In this document: positions 45,570 through 53,704 of the stretch, in pieces
Position numbering within the stretch: the first letter of the stretch is position 1
How the letters are laid out: every line of letters starts with the position of its first letter
NCBI GenBank assembly: GCA_963710975.1
Contig: CAVQCG010000004.1
Location: 889,621-953,620 of the forward strand
Origin: JBBQXH01 sp963710975
GTDB lineage: Bacteria; Actinomycetota; Thermoleophilia; Gaiellales; Gaiellaceae
Length of the DNA: 64,000 nucleotides
Direction: 5' to 3'
Notes under the pieces: model-generated
Database searches by the model: none
The model's input: the letters and a program-made list of their open reading frames with translations, nothing else
Told to the model about the DNA's origin: nothing
Made by a program: the position numbers and the translations under genes

Positions 45570-46280
45570 TCAGCCGGCGGCGGACTCGATGCGAAACCGG
45601 ACGAGCACCGCTCGGACGAGCCTGACGGGCTCTGGCCGGAGCTCCCCGGCGAGCGACGAGAGATCGTCTGCCGTCGTCGTCACATCGACGTCGGCCTTGG
45701 CGGCGAATCCGCGTGGCTCGATCCCAGAGCCACCGCCGCGCTGTCGTTCGCCGATCGAGACGATGCCCTCGACACGACAGTCAGCAGCGTCGGCCATTGC
45801 CTCGGCCCTGGCTCGTGCATCTCGGATCGCCTCGCAGTCGAGCTCCAGCGAGACCGAGCGCTCGAGCGCCGCTGACAGGGCGAACACGGGCGTCTCCAGG
45901 CGAACCCTTGGCGAGGCGCCGAACGTTGCGACGAGTGCTGCGGCTTCGGTCGCAGATGCCTCGGCGCTGACCCGGCACGATGCGATGTAGCCCGCCTCCA
46001 CCCATCGGGTCTCGGTCGTGGCGGGGCCGGTCCGCTCCTCCCGCTCGACCATGTGGCTCTCGACGCGAACGGCCGTGTCCACGACCGCCGCCCCCGGGTG
46101 TCGCTCGCCGACGAGCTCTCGAAGTGCACGGCGCGAATCGAGCGCTGCCCGCAGGGCGTCAGGGGACTCCGGGGCGACGTCGCTTCGGATCTGAGCCGTG
46201 ACCGTGACGCGGTCGGGATCGACCTGACGCTCTGCCCCGCCCTCGACGAGCAGAGTCGGCGGAAAAGGCGTTGGCCTCAT
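45570..46280 (-). CDS. SIMPL-domain (DUF541) protein
   Basis: 236 residues. DUF541 pattern: N-terminal LLVEGGAERQVDPDRVTVTA, then LRAALDSRRALRELVGE, a strand-rich middle, ALSAALERSVSLELDCEAIR, and the C-terminal helix RDARARAEAMADAADCRVEG with IVSIGERQ. No signal peptide is evident, unlike many family members, so it may be cytoplasmic. Start ATG at 46280. Function unclear; the family is linked to stress protection in some bacteria. Confidence 0.75.
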   Translation of the reverse strand: MRPTPFPPTLLVEGGAERQVDPDRVTVTAQIRSDVAPESPDALRAALDSRRALRELVGERHPGAAVVDTAVRVESHMVEREERTGPATTETRWVEAGYIASCRVSAEASATEAAALVATFGASPRVRLETPVFALSAALERSVSLELDCEAIRDARARAEAMADAADCRVEGIVSIGERQRGGGSGIEPRGFAAKADVDVTTTADDLSSLAGELRPEPVRLVRAVLVRFRIESAAG

Positions 46281-46303
46281 GCTCGAATGGCTAGGCGCGT
46301 GGC

Positions 46304-46720
46304 TCAGGGATGGAGGCGGAACGAGCGAGTGATCGTCTGGCCATTCGGATCGAAGATCTCGAGCGTCACGCCGTTCACGTAGCCGGCGCGTTGCGGGTAG
46401 TGCGACCTGTAGGTCTCCGAGTGGTACCAGGAGCAGCGGCCGCCGCCACGTTCCGACGGGGGCTGAAGCGTCTTCTTTCCCCACATCCAGGCTTGGTAGG
46501 TGCTGTTCCTGGCGCCCTGGCGGTAGGTGAACTCGGAGATCAGGGCGCGCGGGCGTCCGGGGGCCGTATGGCACAGGAGATACGTCACCTTCCAGGTCGG
46601 CTTCTGCGCGTGCTGCACCACGGTCAGATGCGCACTCTCCAGGTAGGCCGCAGGGGCAGGCGCAGCAAGCGCCAGCGATGCGAGAATCACGGATCCTGCG
46701 AGGAACAATCGTCTCCACAT
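46304..46720 (-). CDS. Small secreted protein
   Basis: 138 residues. Signal peptide RRLFLAGSVILASLALAAPA, cleavage likely after APAAYLE. The mature domain is beta-rich with several Trp/Tyr: HLTVVQHAQKPTWKVTYLL, WMWGKKTLQPPSERGGGRCS, YHSETYRSHYPQRAGYVNG, LEIFDPNGQTITRSFRLHP. Two Cys (LLCHT, GRCSW) could form a disulfide. ATG at 46720 after GGGGAG. No family recognised. Confidence 0.7.
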   Translation of the reverse strand: MWRRLFLAGSVILASLALAAPAPAAYLESAHLTVVQHAQKPTWKVTYLLCHTAPGRPRALISEFTYRQGARNSTYQAWMWGKKTLQPPSERGGGRCSWYHSETYRSHYPQRAGYVNGVTLEIFDPNGQTITRSFRLHP

Positions 46721-47031
46721 CTCGACTCCCCTTTTCTCGTCCAACGGCCAGCACGAGCTTACACTCCGTCGGTTCCACGGCTCGGCATTCTCTGGCCGGA
46801 CGAGCCGACCCTCGTCCATGCCTCCGATGTGACAACGTCGACCGGGAAGGACGAACCAGTCCAGGACCGTGACGACGCCATGAAGCCGGGCGGACGTCCC
46901 GACCCACGGCTCGCCCCCAGGGTCATGCACGCAGCGGCCCCGCGTCTGAGGGACTGACGCGGCCCCCTGGCACCACCCGCTCGGGCAATGCAGGCGTTAG
47001 CGACCCCCAGCGGGCGAACTGGACGCGCGAG
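46721..47031. other. Intergenic region without a recognised gene
   Basis: About 310 bases between the secreted protein and the MerB-like gene. The sequence is GC-rich without good coding character. It should hold the promoter of the 46720 gene. I see no RNA gene and no strong hairpin. Confidence 0.4.
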
Positions 47032-47691
47032 TCAGGCCAGCCGCCAGAAGTCCCCAGTCAGCCCAAGCTGGTCGAGGATCGCCTGGTACTGCTCGTCGCT
47101 GTGAGGCTGCCAGTCCGGCGCAAGCTCATCGCTCAGCCAGGCATGCGCCAGCTCGCTGAGCTTGGCCACCGGGATGATTGCTCCGGGATCGCGTGTCCCG
47201 AGCCATTGTTGGATGTGCTCTTCCGACCGGAAGAGATTCATCGTGTTTCAGGTGAAGACGATGTCGTCCCACCAGCGCGCAGCGGGAACCAGCGAATGGA
47301 AGAAAAGGCTCTCGTCATCGACCCGTTGTTCGTGCACTTCGACCGTGATCGACTCTCCACAGTCCGGGCACGACGTCTCGATCCGACCATCCGCATGCAA
47401 GGCAGCGCAGATGCCGACTGCATCCCAGGCGCAGTTGCCGTACCACCAGCGGCCCGCTGCCTGGACGCGGTAGGCGGTCGGCACCGCAGAGAACGGGATA
47501 GCCATCCGGATCCCCTTGCTGATGGGGTCCAGCACCAACTCGTGCTCGCGATGGAGGTCAGCCCAAGCAGCTTCGACCTCGGCGCTCGATAACCCTGCCG
47601 CCTGTGCCACCTCCTCGGCGGTCGGCGCGCGACCCAGCTCGACGAACATCCCGAACGTTAGGTTCCGAACTCCAAGCGCCCGCGCATCCAT
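47032..47691 (-). CDS. Alkylmercury lyase (MerB) family protein with in-frame TGA at the catalytic Cys; candidate selenoprotein
   Basis: Organomercurial lyase family: protonolysis of carbon-mercury bonds. 219 residues if TGA is read through (E. coli MerB has 212). N-terminal winged helix (APTAEEVAQAAGLSSAEVEA); then GNCAWDAVGICAAL, whose C87 and D90 match catalytic Cys96 and Asp99; CPDCG; LVPAARWWDDIVFT. Codon 148 is TGA (47248-47250), followed in frame by NTMNLFRSEEHIQQWLGTRD to FWRLA. Placed against classical MerB (SFCCHVHFF), the TGA falls on catalytic Cys159. The ATG 7 bases later has no ribosome site. A SECIS-like hairpin follows at 47218-47235. Readthrough as selenocysteine is a hypothesis; a nonsense mutation or base error is the alternative. 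Start ATG at 47691. Confidence 0.65.
47218..47235 (-). promoter_or_regulatory. SECIS-like hairpin downstream of an in-frame TGA
   Basis: On the minus strand CTCTTCC-GGTC-GGAAGAG forms a perfect 7-bp stem with a four-base GGUC loop, 12 bases after the TGA codon. Bacterial SECIS elements sit at this distance (the fdhF mini-helix starts 11 bases after its UGA) and have a loop containing GGUC. A bulged U as in fdhF is not seen. The codons encode LFRSEEH, a conserved motif of this protein branch, so part of the hairpin may reflect protein constraint. Confidence 0.45.
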
Positions 47692-47971
47692 CGTGCCCAC
47701 CCTACTACCGTCATCACGCCTTGCCGCAACCGCAGCTGGTCGGGTGCCACCGAGATCCCGTGCGGTGCGGTCAAGCCCTCCTTCCCGTAGTAGCGGGTGG
47801 GCTCGGGGCGCTCCGGTGCGTGTGTCGTGGGCGCTCTGCACTTGCGGGCGAGCAGCTGACGTAACACCTCGATTCCGCCGCCGGGGACACGAGACGCGAG
47901 CGCCTCGTTCCGTCGCCAAGTTCGGGACACGCTGGGGACACGAAGTCGAATCTGTCGCCAGAACTGCAAAC
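47692..47971. other. Intergenic region, original 3' flank of the tRNA-Gly site
   Basis: 280 bases between the MerB-like gene and the terminator. A minus-strand frame here reads GIEVLRQLLARKCRAPTTH and RYYGKEGLTAPHGISVAPDQ, but without a start, a stop context or a known family. I treat it as non-coding or a gene scrap. Confidence 0.35.
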
Positions 47972-47998
47972 AAAAACCCCCGTTTAGCGGGGGTTTTT
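47972..47998 (-). terminator. Rho-independent terminator of the tRNA-Gly locus
   Basis: AAAAACCCCCG-TTTAG-CGGGGGTTTTT is a perfect 11-bp inverted repeat with a five-base loop, followed on the minus strand by a T-tract. It sits directly after the 3' end of the tRNA-Gly fragment, as terminators of tRNA genes do. It marks the left side as the original chromosomal downstream flank of the tRNA. It would work in both directions. Confidence 0.75.
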
Positions 47999-47999
47999 G

Positions 48000-48042
48000 A
48001 AGCGGACGACGGGTCTCGAACCCGCGACCTTTGGCTTGGGAA
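48000..48042 (-). other. Attachment site: 3' fragment of tRNA-Gly(CCC), left copy
   Basis: The minus strand reads TTCCCAA (anticodon loop with CCC), then the T-arm GCGGG-TTCGAGA-CCCGT and the acceptor strand CGTCCGCT. The 5' half is missing: no GCGGACG that could pair with the acceptor strand lies upstream. A second copy (62116-62158) differs at a few positions only. This is the direct-repeat pattern left by integrases that use tRNA 3' ends. Confidence 0.75.
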
Positions 48043-48448
48043 GCCAGTACGGCGATAGCGACGACCGGCGACGAACCACCACGAAACACTGCAGCGGTGC
48101 GGGTTTGCGGCTCATCCGTGCCCCGCTGGCCCGCATCGCTCCATGAGTGGTTCCCGGGACGTTCTGGCGTTGATTTGGCGTGGCGGCGATAGGAACCGAG
48201 TCCGGCAGGTTCCGCCTCCTTTCGGGCGGCTCCTGAAAGGCTGGCCACGTCGACGATGCTCCCGCCGTTACGCAACGCCACCGCGTCGTTCCCGTTGAAC
48301 AGGACTCGGAGTAAGAGGCAGCGCTCGATGCGGCGATCGACCACATCGAGTCGCTCGCGATCGAGGCCGGGCGGCGATCTACCGGATAACGGCGGAGCCG
48401 GCGCTAACCAAGATCGTGCGTTCGTCCTGGAGCGACACGCGGCTCGAC
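48043..48448. other. Left end of the integrative element, no gene seen
   Basis: About 405 bases. Near 48100-48180 the motifs GCGGGTTTGCGG and GACGTTCTGGCGTT recur, slightly changed (GCGGGTTTGCGG, GACGTTCTGCCGTT), next to the right attachment site at about 62215-62300. They may be integrase arm-binding sites. No reading frame here has convincing coding character. Confidence 0.45.
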
Positions 48449-50152
48449 CTAGACGGCGTCCCCCGCGCGCTCGGCGGGGGCTCCGACGAGCGGCCCGACG
48501 CAGAAGTGCTCCATGTGCCGCTCGGCGAGCCGGCTGTGGTATTCGCCGAACTCCGCCGTGGCGTCCTTGCCGCCGTAGATGCGGGCCACGAAAGGCCCGC
48601 CCGGGTGGTGGTCCTTCCACTCGGTGAAGTCGTAGACCTTGCCGCGGATGACGACCCAGCAGTCGTCGAACGACGTGTGCTGCGCGAGCTCCTCGCGTGT
48701 GACGGGCCGGTCGCCGGTCCATGGCTTCGCCGGCTTCCAGAGGCTGCGGGCGATCTCCTGGCGCGCGCTCCCCAGCGCCTCGGTCCGCGAGCGGAAGTCC
48801 CACGGCCCGAGCTTCCTGAGCGGCAGCTTGTCGCCGATCTCGCGCGCGTCGAACGCGTAGATCCACGAGTCGTCGCTGCCCGCACGCTGGGTGTGATCGA
48901 AGACGGGGTAGTCTCGCTCGTTGACCGCCGCGAGGATCTGCCGGCGCTGAGGCGAGTCCGCCGGCTCGAGGTGCTTGAAGAGGAACTTCGACGCGAACTG
49001 GAAGCGCGTCGCGCGGTAGTAGCGCACGCGCTCGTAGTGCAACAGCGCGCGGTAGATGTCGCTGCCGTGGAGCTCGAAGCACTTTCCCAGTGCCGCGGCG
49101 TCCTCGAAGGCCTGCGCAGCGCCCTGGCCGAAAGTCGGCAGCATCGGGTGAGCGGCGTCACCCACCAGGCCCACGCGACCCTCCGTCCAGTTCTCGAGCG
49201 CGTCCCGGTCGTGGAGCCCCCACTTCGTCGGGTTCTCCATCAGGCTCGTGAGTGCGACGACGTCGTCGTGACGGGGGTCCCCCTCGAACGCCGTGCTCAT
49301 GTTGCCGACCATCTCCTCGCGGTCGGCGGGGAACCAGTCGCCCTCTTCGCGCTCGAACTCGTCGGCGTTGGGCTCGTAGTAGGCGAGCCACACGTTGAGC
49401 AGCTCGCCGCCGCGGACCCAGTACGTGAGCGTCTGCGCCGTCGGGGTCTCGCGGGTGTCCATCGACATCGTCTCGATGGGGTTGTGGTCCAGCGGGCTGC
49501 CGTCGGGCTTGCGCGCCGCGGCGACCTTGTCCCTCGGGACCAGACCGCGGTAGACGACGACCTCGGTCCAGCGCTTGGTCGACACGCCGGGCCAGACCGC
49601 ATCCAGCACCCGGGAGTTGACGCCGTCGGCACCGATCAGCAGGTCGCCGGTCTCCATCGTGCCGTCGGAGAACGTCACGGTCACGGACTCGTCGTCCTGG
49701 CTCACGGCCTCCAGGCGCTTGGCCATGTGGACCTGGATCGGGCAGTTGACGCCCGTCTCCGGCGCGAACTCGAGGACCCGCTTGTGGAGGGCCATCAGCA
49801 GGTCGAGGCGGTGCATGTGGTGGAAGCCGGCGTTGTCGCCGGCCGAGGTGTTGTGGTCGAGCGGCTTCCGCGTGATCGAGCCGTCCTCCCAGACCATCCG
49901 CGTCTCGTGGAGGATCGCCGCCCTGCCGCCGTCGACTGCCCCGTCGGGGCCCTTGGGGTCACCGCCGTCGAGGTCGACGCCGAGCCACCGGCACAGCCTT
50001 GCGCCGTTCGGGGGGATGTTCAGGCCCGCTCCCGCGGTGCTCGGCGTGCGCGTCTGCTCGAAGACGTCGATCGTCGTGAAGACGCCCGACTCCCGCAGCG
50101 CCAGAGCGGTCATCAGCCCCGCCATGCCACCACCTGCGATAAGTGCCCGCAA
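48449..50152 (-). CDS. FAD-dependent aromatic-ring monooxygenase fused to cytochrome b5
   Basis: 567 residues. The N-terminal 400 are a UbiH/PHBH-class flavin hydroxylase: dinucleotide motif ALIAGGGMAGLMTALALRES, the DG motif DLLIGADGVNSRVLD, and the FAD ribityl-binding GRVGLVGDAAHPMLPTFGQG. The C-terminal 80 are a cytochrome b5 domain: VTREELAQHTSFDDCWVVIR, GKVYDFTEWKDHHPGGPFVA with the heme-ligand HPGG, and a second His in YHSRLAERH. The fusion suggests electron delivery through heme to the flavin or to a partner. TTG 50152 is chosen as start because it begins the Rossmann strand; longer starts exist. Substrate unknown. It is cargo of the tRNA-Gly element. Confidence 0.82.
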   Translation of the reverse strand: MRALIAGGGMAGLMTALALRESGVFTTIDVFEQTRTPSTAGAGLNIPPNGARLCRWLGVDLDGGDPKGPDGAVDGGRAAILHETRMVWEDGSITRKPLDHNTSAGDNAGFHHMHRLDLLMALHKRVLEFAPETGVNCPIQVHMAKRLEAVSQDDESVTVTFSDGTMETGDLLIGADGVNSRVLDAVWPGVSTKRWTEVVVYRGLVPRDKVAAARKPDGSPLDHNPIETMSMDTRETPTAQTLTYWVRGGELLNVWLAYYEPNADEFEREEGDWFPADREEMVGNMSTAFEGDPRHDDVVALTSLMENPTKWGLHDRDALENWTEGRVGLVGDAAHPMLPTFGQGAAQAFEDAAALGKCFELHGSDIYRALLHYERVRYYRATRFQFASKFLFKHLEPADSPQRRQILAAVNERDYPVFDHTQRAGSDDSWIYAFDAREIGDKLPLRKLGPWDFRSRTEALGSARQEIARSLWKPAKPWTGDRPVTREELAQHTSFDDCWVVIRGKVYDFTEWKDHHPGGPFVARIYGGKDATAEFGEYHSRLAERHMEHFCVGPLVGAPAERAGDAV

Positions 50153-50429
50153 GAAGTCGCTCCAGTTCCTCTCCGTGGGTGGCGTCCGACCGCGCGAGCG
50201 GCGCACGCCGCCGGCGACTGTAGCTCGGAACCATCGGGAGGGCAAGTTGGCGGCACGCCGCCGCAATCCTCCGCGCGCGCGATCTATCGGAGGACGGGGG
50301 GCATCCAACGATCAGCGCATTGGAGGCGTGGGAGCTGCTTGGCGCAAAGCCGGAGCACCGCCCCAAGGCGGGAGCTGCCCGGGATGAGTGTCGAGACGGC
50401 AGCCTGTCACCGAGGCGTTCGCCGACGCT

Positions 50430-50503
50430 CGCGCGTCGACTTCCCACGCCACCACGGCTACCGCACCGACGAACTCATCCGCATCATCGAAGACGTCTCC
50501 TGA
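50430..50503 (+). pseudogene. Remnant of a GntR (YtrA-type) regulator gene
   Basis: The last 19 codons before the TGA read HHGYRTDELIRIIEDVS, nearly identical to the end of the intact GntR gene at 53705-54052 (HQGYRTDELIRIIEDMS), with matching DNA around CCGACGAACTCATCCGCATC. Upstream the match fades quickly and no HTH domain is found. It is the 3' scrap of a second copy, left by duplication followed by decay, or by transposition. Confidence 0.6.
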
Positions 50504-51064
50504 GCCGTCGCCGGGCTCAGAGCTCCGTCACGATCGCCGGCCAAACCCACCTGTCACGGGTGCGAGAGGATGCCGCGGGCGACGAGCCAGCGGAGCGCCA
50601 TCCGCTCCGGGCATCTTCTGCCGGCATGAACTCGTTTGTGTCCGGGGTCGCTCGCCCCGGCCGGAGGAGCAACCACGCCCTTCGCGAAGCGTCAGGTGCG
50701 GGGGCGGCCTTCCCGGGGGGAAGGGGCTCACCCGGCGGCCCGCAGCCGGGTGAGCCGCCGGCCCTGCATCAACCGGGGGCCGACCGACGTGGTTGAAGAC
50801 CGGATCGCGATACAAGTTGGGTGTTTGTGAAACAGGCCGAACGGACACCCACCATTTAGCCCCCGGAGCCGCCCACATCACCAAGTGCTCCCGGGGATGC
50901 GGCTGGGCGGCCCGGGCCCCACCGGTCGTCGCTGTGTAGAACGTTCCTACGGCGTCGAGGCTACAAAGAGTGAAGGTGTAACTCAAAGAAGCGGGTTTCA
51001 GAAGTGCGTGGGCGTGGGCGCTGGCTGACGCGCCCGCTTCTCGTGCGCTGCGAACGGTGCGGCG
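50504..51064. other. Non-coding stretch within the element
   Basis: About 560 bases without a convincing gene. It includes a strong hairpin, CACCCGGC-GGCCCGCA-GCCGGGTG (about 50730-50755), which could act as a terminator or mRNA stabiliser. The composition toward 50,950 is less GC-rich (GTGAAGGTGTAACTCAAAG). Nothing else is recognised. Confidence 0.4.
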
Positions 51065-51487
51065 TCAACGCGGCGTGTGGCGACTCTCGGGGTGGCGGGG
51101 CAATCCGTCGTCGGGGATCGGCTCCCAGGGCGCGGCGTAGGCGACAAACTGACGGACGCTCGGCCGGATCCCCGGATCGTCGTCGAACGCCCCCATCCGG
51201 ATGCCGATCGGATCGGCGTGACTGGGATTGCGGCCGAACAGCGACGAGCCACAGTCGCCGCAGAACCATTTCTCGCCGCCGTCGTCAGGCTTCCATACAC
51301 GAAGCCTGTCCTCGCCCGCAACGATCCGAAACGTGCCAGGTGCGGGGTGCGCGTTCGCCGACGCCGCCGCTCCGCTCCGACGCTGGCAGCGCTTGCAATG
51401 GCAGTAGCTGGCGACGACGAGCGGCGCGGTCACCTCGAACCGGACGGCCCCGCAGTTGCAGCCACCCGTGAGCGGGAAGTCATTCAT
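51065..51487 (-). CDS. GFA (CENP-V/glutathione-dependent formaldehyde-activating) family protein
   Basis: 140 residues. Zinc-binding Cys pattern of the GFA family: GGCNCGAVRFEV, YCHCKRCQRRSGAA and the C-terminal WFCGDCGSSLFGRN. The first cluster (C-x-C) and the second (C-x-C-x2-C) match family members such as Gfa, as does the CGDCGS end. True formaldehyde activity is not implied by membership. Start ATG at 51487. Upstream hydrolase and monooxygenase genes are on the same strand. Confidence 0.85.
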   Translation of the reverse strand: MNDFPLTGGCNCGAVRFEVTAPLVVASYCHCKRCQRRSGAAASANAHPAPGTFRIVAGEDRLRVWKPDDGGEKWFCGDCGSSLFGRNPSHADPIGIRMGAFDDDPGIRPSVRQFVAYAAPWEPIPDDGLPRHPESRHTPR

Positions 51488-51613
51488 TGAGGTTGCCCCA
51501 TTTTCCGTTCACACCGTTGGACTAGGCAACGGCAGCGGATTATGACCGAGCGGAGATCGACCTCGTAGAGACCGTCCTGCTCGGCTTCCGCGCGTGCGCG
51601 AGTCCGGTGTTTG

Positions 51614-52498
51614 CTATCGCCGAAGCTGCCGGAGTAGCCAGGTCCGGCGATTCGCGGAGGCGGTGGCGTTCAGCTCGTGGCCTGCGGGGTAGAAGCGAAG
51701 TTCTTTTGTTCCGGGGGCTGCCGTGTAGAGAGCGAGGACATCGCTCCTCGGGTTCCACGGGTCGCGTGTCCCGTCCTGGAGGAGAAAGGACGAACCGGAG
51801 GCGGCTCTGGATATCCAGTTGATTGGGTTGACCGCAGCGAGCTTCTCGACGTAGTCGTCGAGCTTGTGCCGGCCAAGTCGCGCGCAGGCGAGGCGCATGA
51901 AGCCGGTGTGATGCGCCCGCCCAGATTTGAGCGCGAATGCGCGGATCCGGGGCTCGATGCCTGCCAGGTCAGCGGTGACGGATGCGCCGAAGCTGAAGCC
52001 GGCGGCGGCGAGCCGCTGTCCGTCGACGTTTGGGAGTGTCTGTGCCAGATCGACGGCACGCCGCCGCCCGATCACGTAGCGAACGAAGATGGCGAAGTCC
52101 TTGGCAGGGTTGCAGGTGACGACCTCTGGCCGGGGAGGATCGACGAGGAGCGACGCGACGCCGTTGCGCGCAAGGGCGGTCGCGTCGGGAAGCTCCTCGC
52201 TCCGGTCACCGCCTCTGCCCGGCGTCCAGAGCACGAGCGGCCACGGGCCACCGCGGGCCGGATGAACGAACAAGGCCGCGACTCGCGCGCCCCGAGCGGC
52301 GGCGAAAGTCAAGCCCCGGCGAACAACTCCTTTTGAGGTCGTCGTCCCGCCCCATGAGACATCGAGCGGAAGCGAGCGGTCGTAGTCGAAGAGCGACCCG
52401 CCCCGCATGCCCGAGCTGGCTGCCGGCAGGACGGCTGCCAGCACAAGCGCCGCGACGACGGCCCCCACAACCCTCGCCGACAACCGGTTCGCCCTCAC
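51614..52498 (-). CDS. Secreted alpha/beta hydrolase
   Basis: 294 residues. N-terminal signal peptide VVGAVVAALVLAAVLPAASS. Alpha/beta-hydrolase core: ARVAALFVHPARGGPWPLVL, NGVASLLVDPPRPE, nucleophile elbow LAAAGFSFGASVTADLAG (G-x-S-x-G), Asp in LLQDGTRDPWNP, His in FYPAGHELNATAS. These give a full Ser-Asp-His triad. The family is dienelactone-hydrolase or lipase-like; substrate unknown. The GTG start overlaps the stop region of the beta-propeller gene upstream, so the two are probably co-transcribed. Confidence 0.75.
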   Translation of the reverse strand: MRANRLSARVVGAVVAALVLAAVLPAASSGMRGGSLFDYDRSLPLDVSWGGTTTSKGVVRRGLTFAAARGARVAALFVHPARGGPWPLVLWTPGRGGDRSEELPDATALARNGVASLLVDPPRPEVVTCNPAKDFAIFVRYVIGRRRAVDLAQTLPNVDGQRLAAAGFSFGASVTADLAGIEPRIRAFALKSGRAHHTGFMRLACARLGRHKLDDYVEKLAAVNPINWISRAASGSSFLLQDGTRDPWNPRSDVLALYTAAPGTKELRFYPAGHELNATASANRRTWLLRQLRR

Positions 52499-52499
52499 G

Positions 52500-53664
52500 G
52501 GGACGGCGCCAGTTGATATCGGGCCTTGCGGAGCGACATCGGCGCGGCGGTCGTTTCATGTCCGAGGCTGGGGCTGCCAGGACGCATCCGCCGTTTCCGT
52601 ACGACAGCGCCCTTCCGTCCGTGCTCGTGAGGAACGCGAGATGGCCGCCGTCGGCATCCATCACATATGTCCCGCGAAGGGCGTGAAGGCGTGAGCCGCG
52701 ATGATGGCGATCTTCTTCCCGTTGGGCGACCAGACCGGGGAGCCGGCGACCCCGATCGTCTTGCAAGGAGAGCGTGAGGTGCCCGGCGTCACGTCCTTCC
52801 CGGCAGCGGTGATCAACTTGATGCCACCGCAGCTCGAGCGGTAGGCGATCGCTCGTGCCGTCGGGAGACCATGCCGGCGCTGACGCCCCGCTGGCCAAGA
52901 GCCGGCGGTGCGAACCGTCCGGGTCGATGAGGTAGATGGACGAGTGGTGATCGTGCCGCTCTGCAAACACCAGGCGGGTTCCCTGGAGAGACCACGACGG
53001 CGAGGAGTCCAACCCGCTGCTGCCGGTCACGATGCGCCGCTCCCGGAAGCTTGCGGCGTCCATGACGTAGATCGAGCCGCCCGAAGCGAAGACGAGCCTT
53101 GAGCCGTCCGGCGACCACTCCAGGTCGACAGGAGCCCCAGGTGGTCAGCGGCCAGCGATCCTGTCCCGTTCGTAGATCGACGATATGCAGGCCGTTGAAC
53201 GCCGCAGGGCCCCCGAACGACGTGACCGAGAAGGCCAAACGGGCGCCGTCGCGAGACCAGGCCACACTCATGACCTCGCCGCACCACTCGGCGCGGTCGG
53301 GGCAGCGGATAAACGGATGCAGTCTCCCTCTCACGACGGTGGAAAGCTCGTACCAACCGGGGTAACCCGAGGCATGTGCGCCGGGGTCGACGCCGAGGAT
53401 CGTGAGTTGTCCGCCGCGCGCAACCCGCGACACGGAACTAGGCACGGGCGGCGCGGGCTTCGGCTTCTGTGCGCCACCGCCACCGTTGTGGAAGCCGAGG
53501 AGGGCAACCGCGGCGGCGGCAGCAACCAGCAGCGCCGCTGCCGCATACCCTTGCCTGCGCCTGCGCGCCCGCTGGCGCGCTTCCTCGATCAGCGCCTCGG
53601 GCGCGTCGAACTCATGCGGATCGTCAGTGCGAGGGGGACGAGGAGGCGGTGCGAGTACGGTCAC
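52500..53664 (-). CDS. Membrane-anchored TolB-like beta-propeller protein, several frameshifts
   Basis: Pieces in three frames join into one protein: a cytoplasmic start (PHEFDAPEALIEEARQRARR), a TM (AAAALLVAAAAAVALLGF), then propeller blades with the recurrent VAWSRDGARLAFS, VDLEWSPDGSRLVFA, PSWSLQGTRLVFAERHD, APAWSPDGTAIAYRS and SPVWSPNGKKIAII motifs. Frame changes lie near 53130, 52855 and 52680. Such N-terminal-anchored PD40/TolB proteins are common in actinobacteria; the ligand is unknown. GTG 53664 is chosen as start. It is divergent from the GntR gene, and the GntR operator sits between them. The exact 3' end is uncertain. Confidence 0.6.
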
Positions 53665-53686
53665 AGCGAACCTCGAAGACGATTGA

Positions 53687-53701
53687 GATAGTATGACTAT
53701 C
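53687..53701. promoter_or_regulatory. Candidate operator of the YtrA-type GntR regulator
   Basis: GATAGT-ATG-ACTATC is a perfect 6-bp inverted repeat with a 3-base spacer. It lies 4 bases before the ATG at 53705 and 23 bases from the start of the divergent beta-propeller gene. YtrA-type GntR repressors bind such palindromes and usually control their own operon, so both divergent genes may be regulated. Confidence 0.5.
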
Positions 53702-53704
53702 ACC

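Noticed and set aside
47032..47247. Separate small gene (69 codons) downstream of MerB
   Set aside because: It is in the same frame as MerB, continues its fold exactly, and its ATG has no ribosome site.
48000..48042. Functional tRNA-Gly gene
   Set aside because: No 5' half that could form the acceptor and D arms exists on the minus strand upstream.
47516..48058. Plus-strand open frame running through the left tRNA-Gly fragment (ending in DGSRTRDLWLGKPVRR)
   Set aside because: It is the complement of the MerB N-terminus and of a tRNA fragment; the SRTRDL-type ending is a common artefact of translated tRNA-Gly.
48416..50503. 695-codon plus-strand frame opposite the monooxygenase
   Set aside because: Antisense shadow; only its last codons, the GntR remnant, have meaning.
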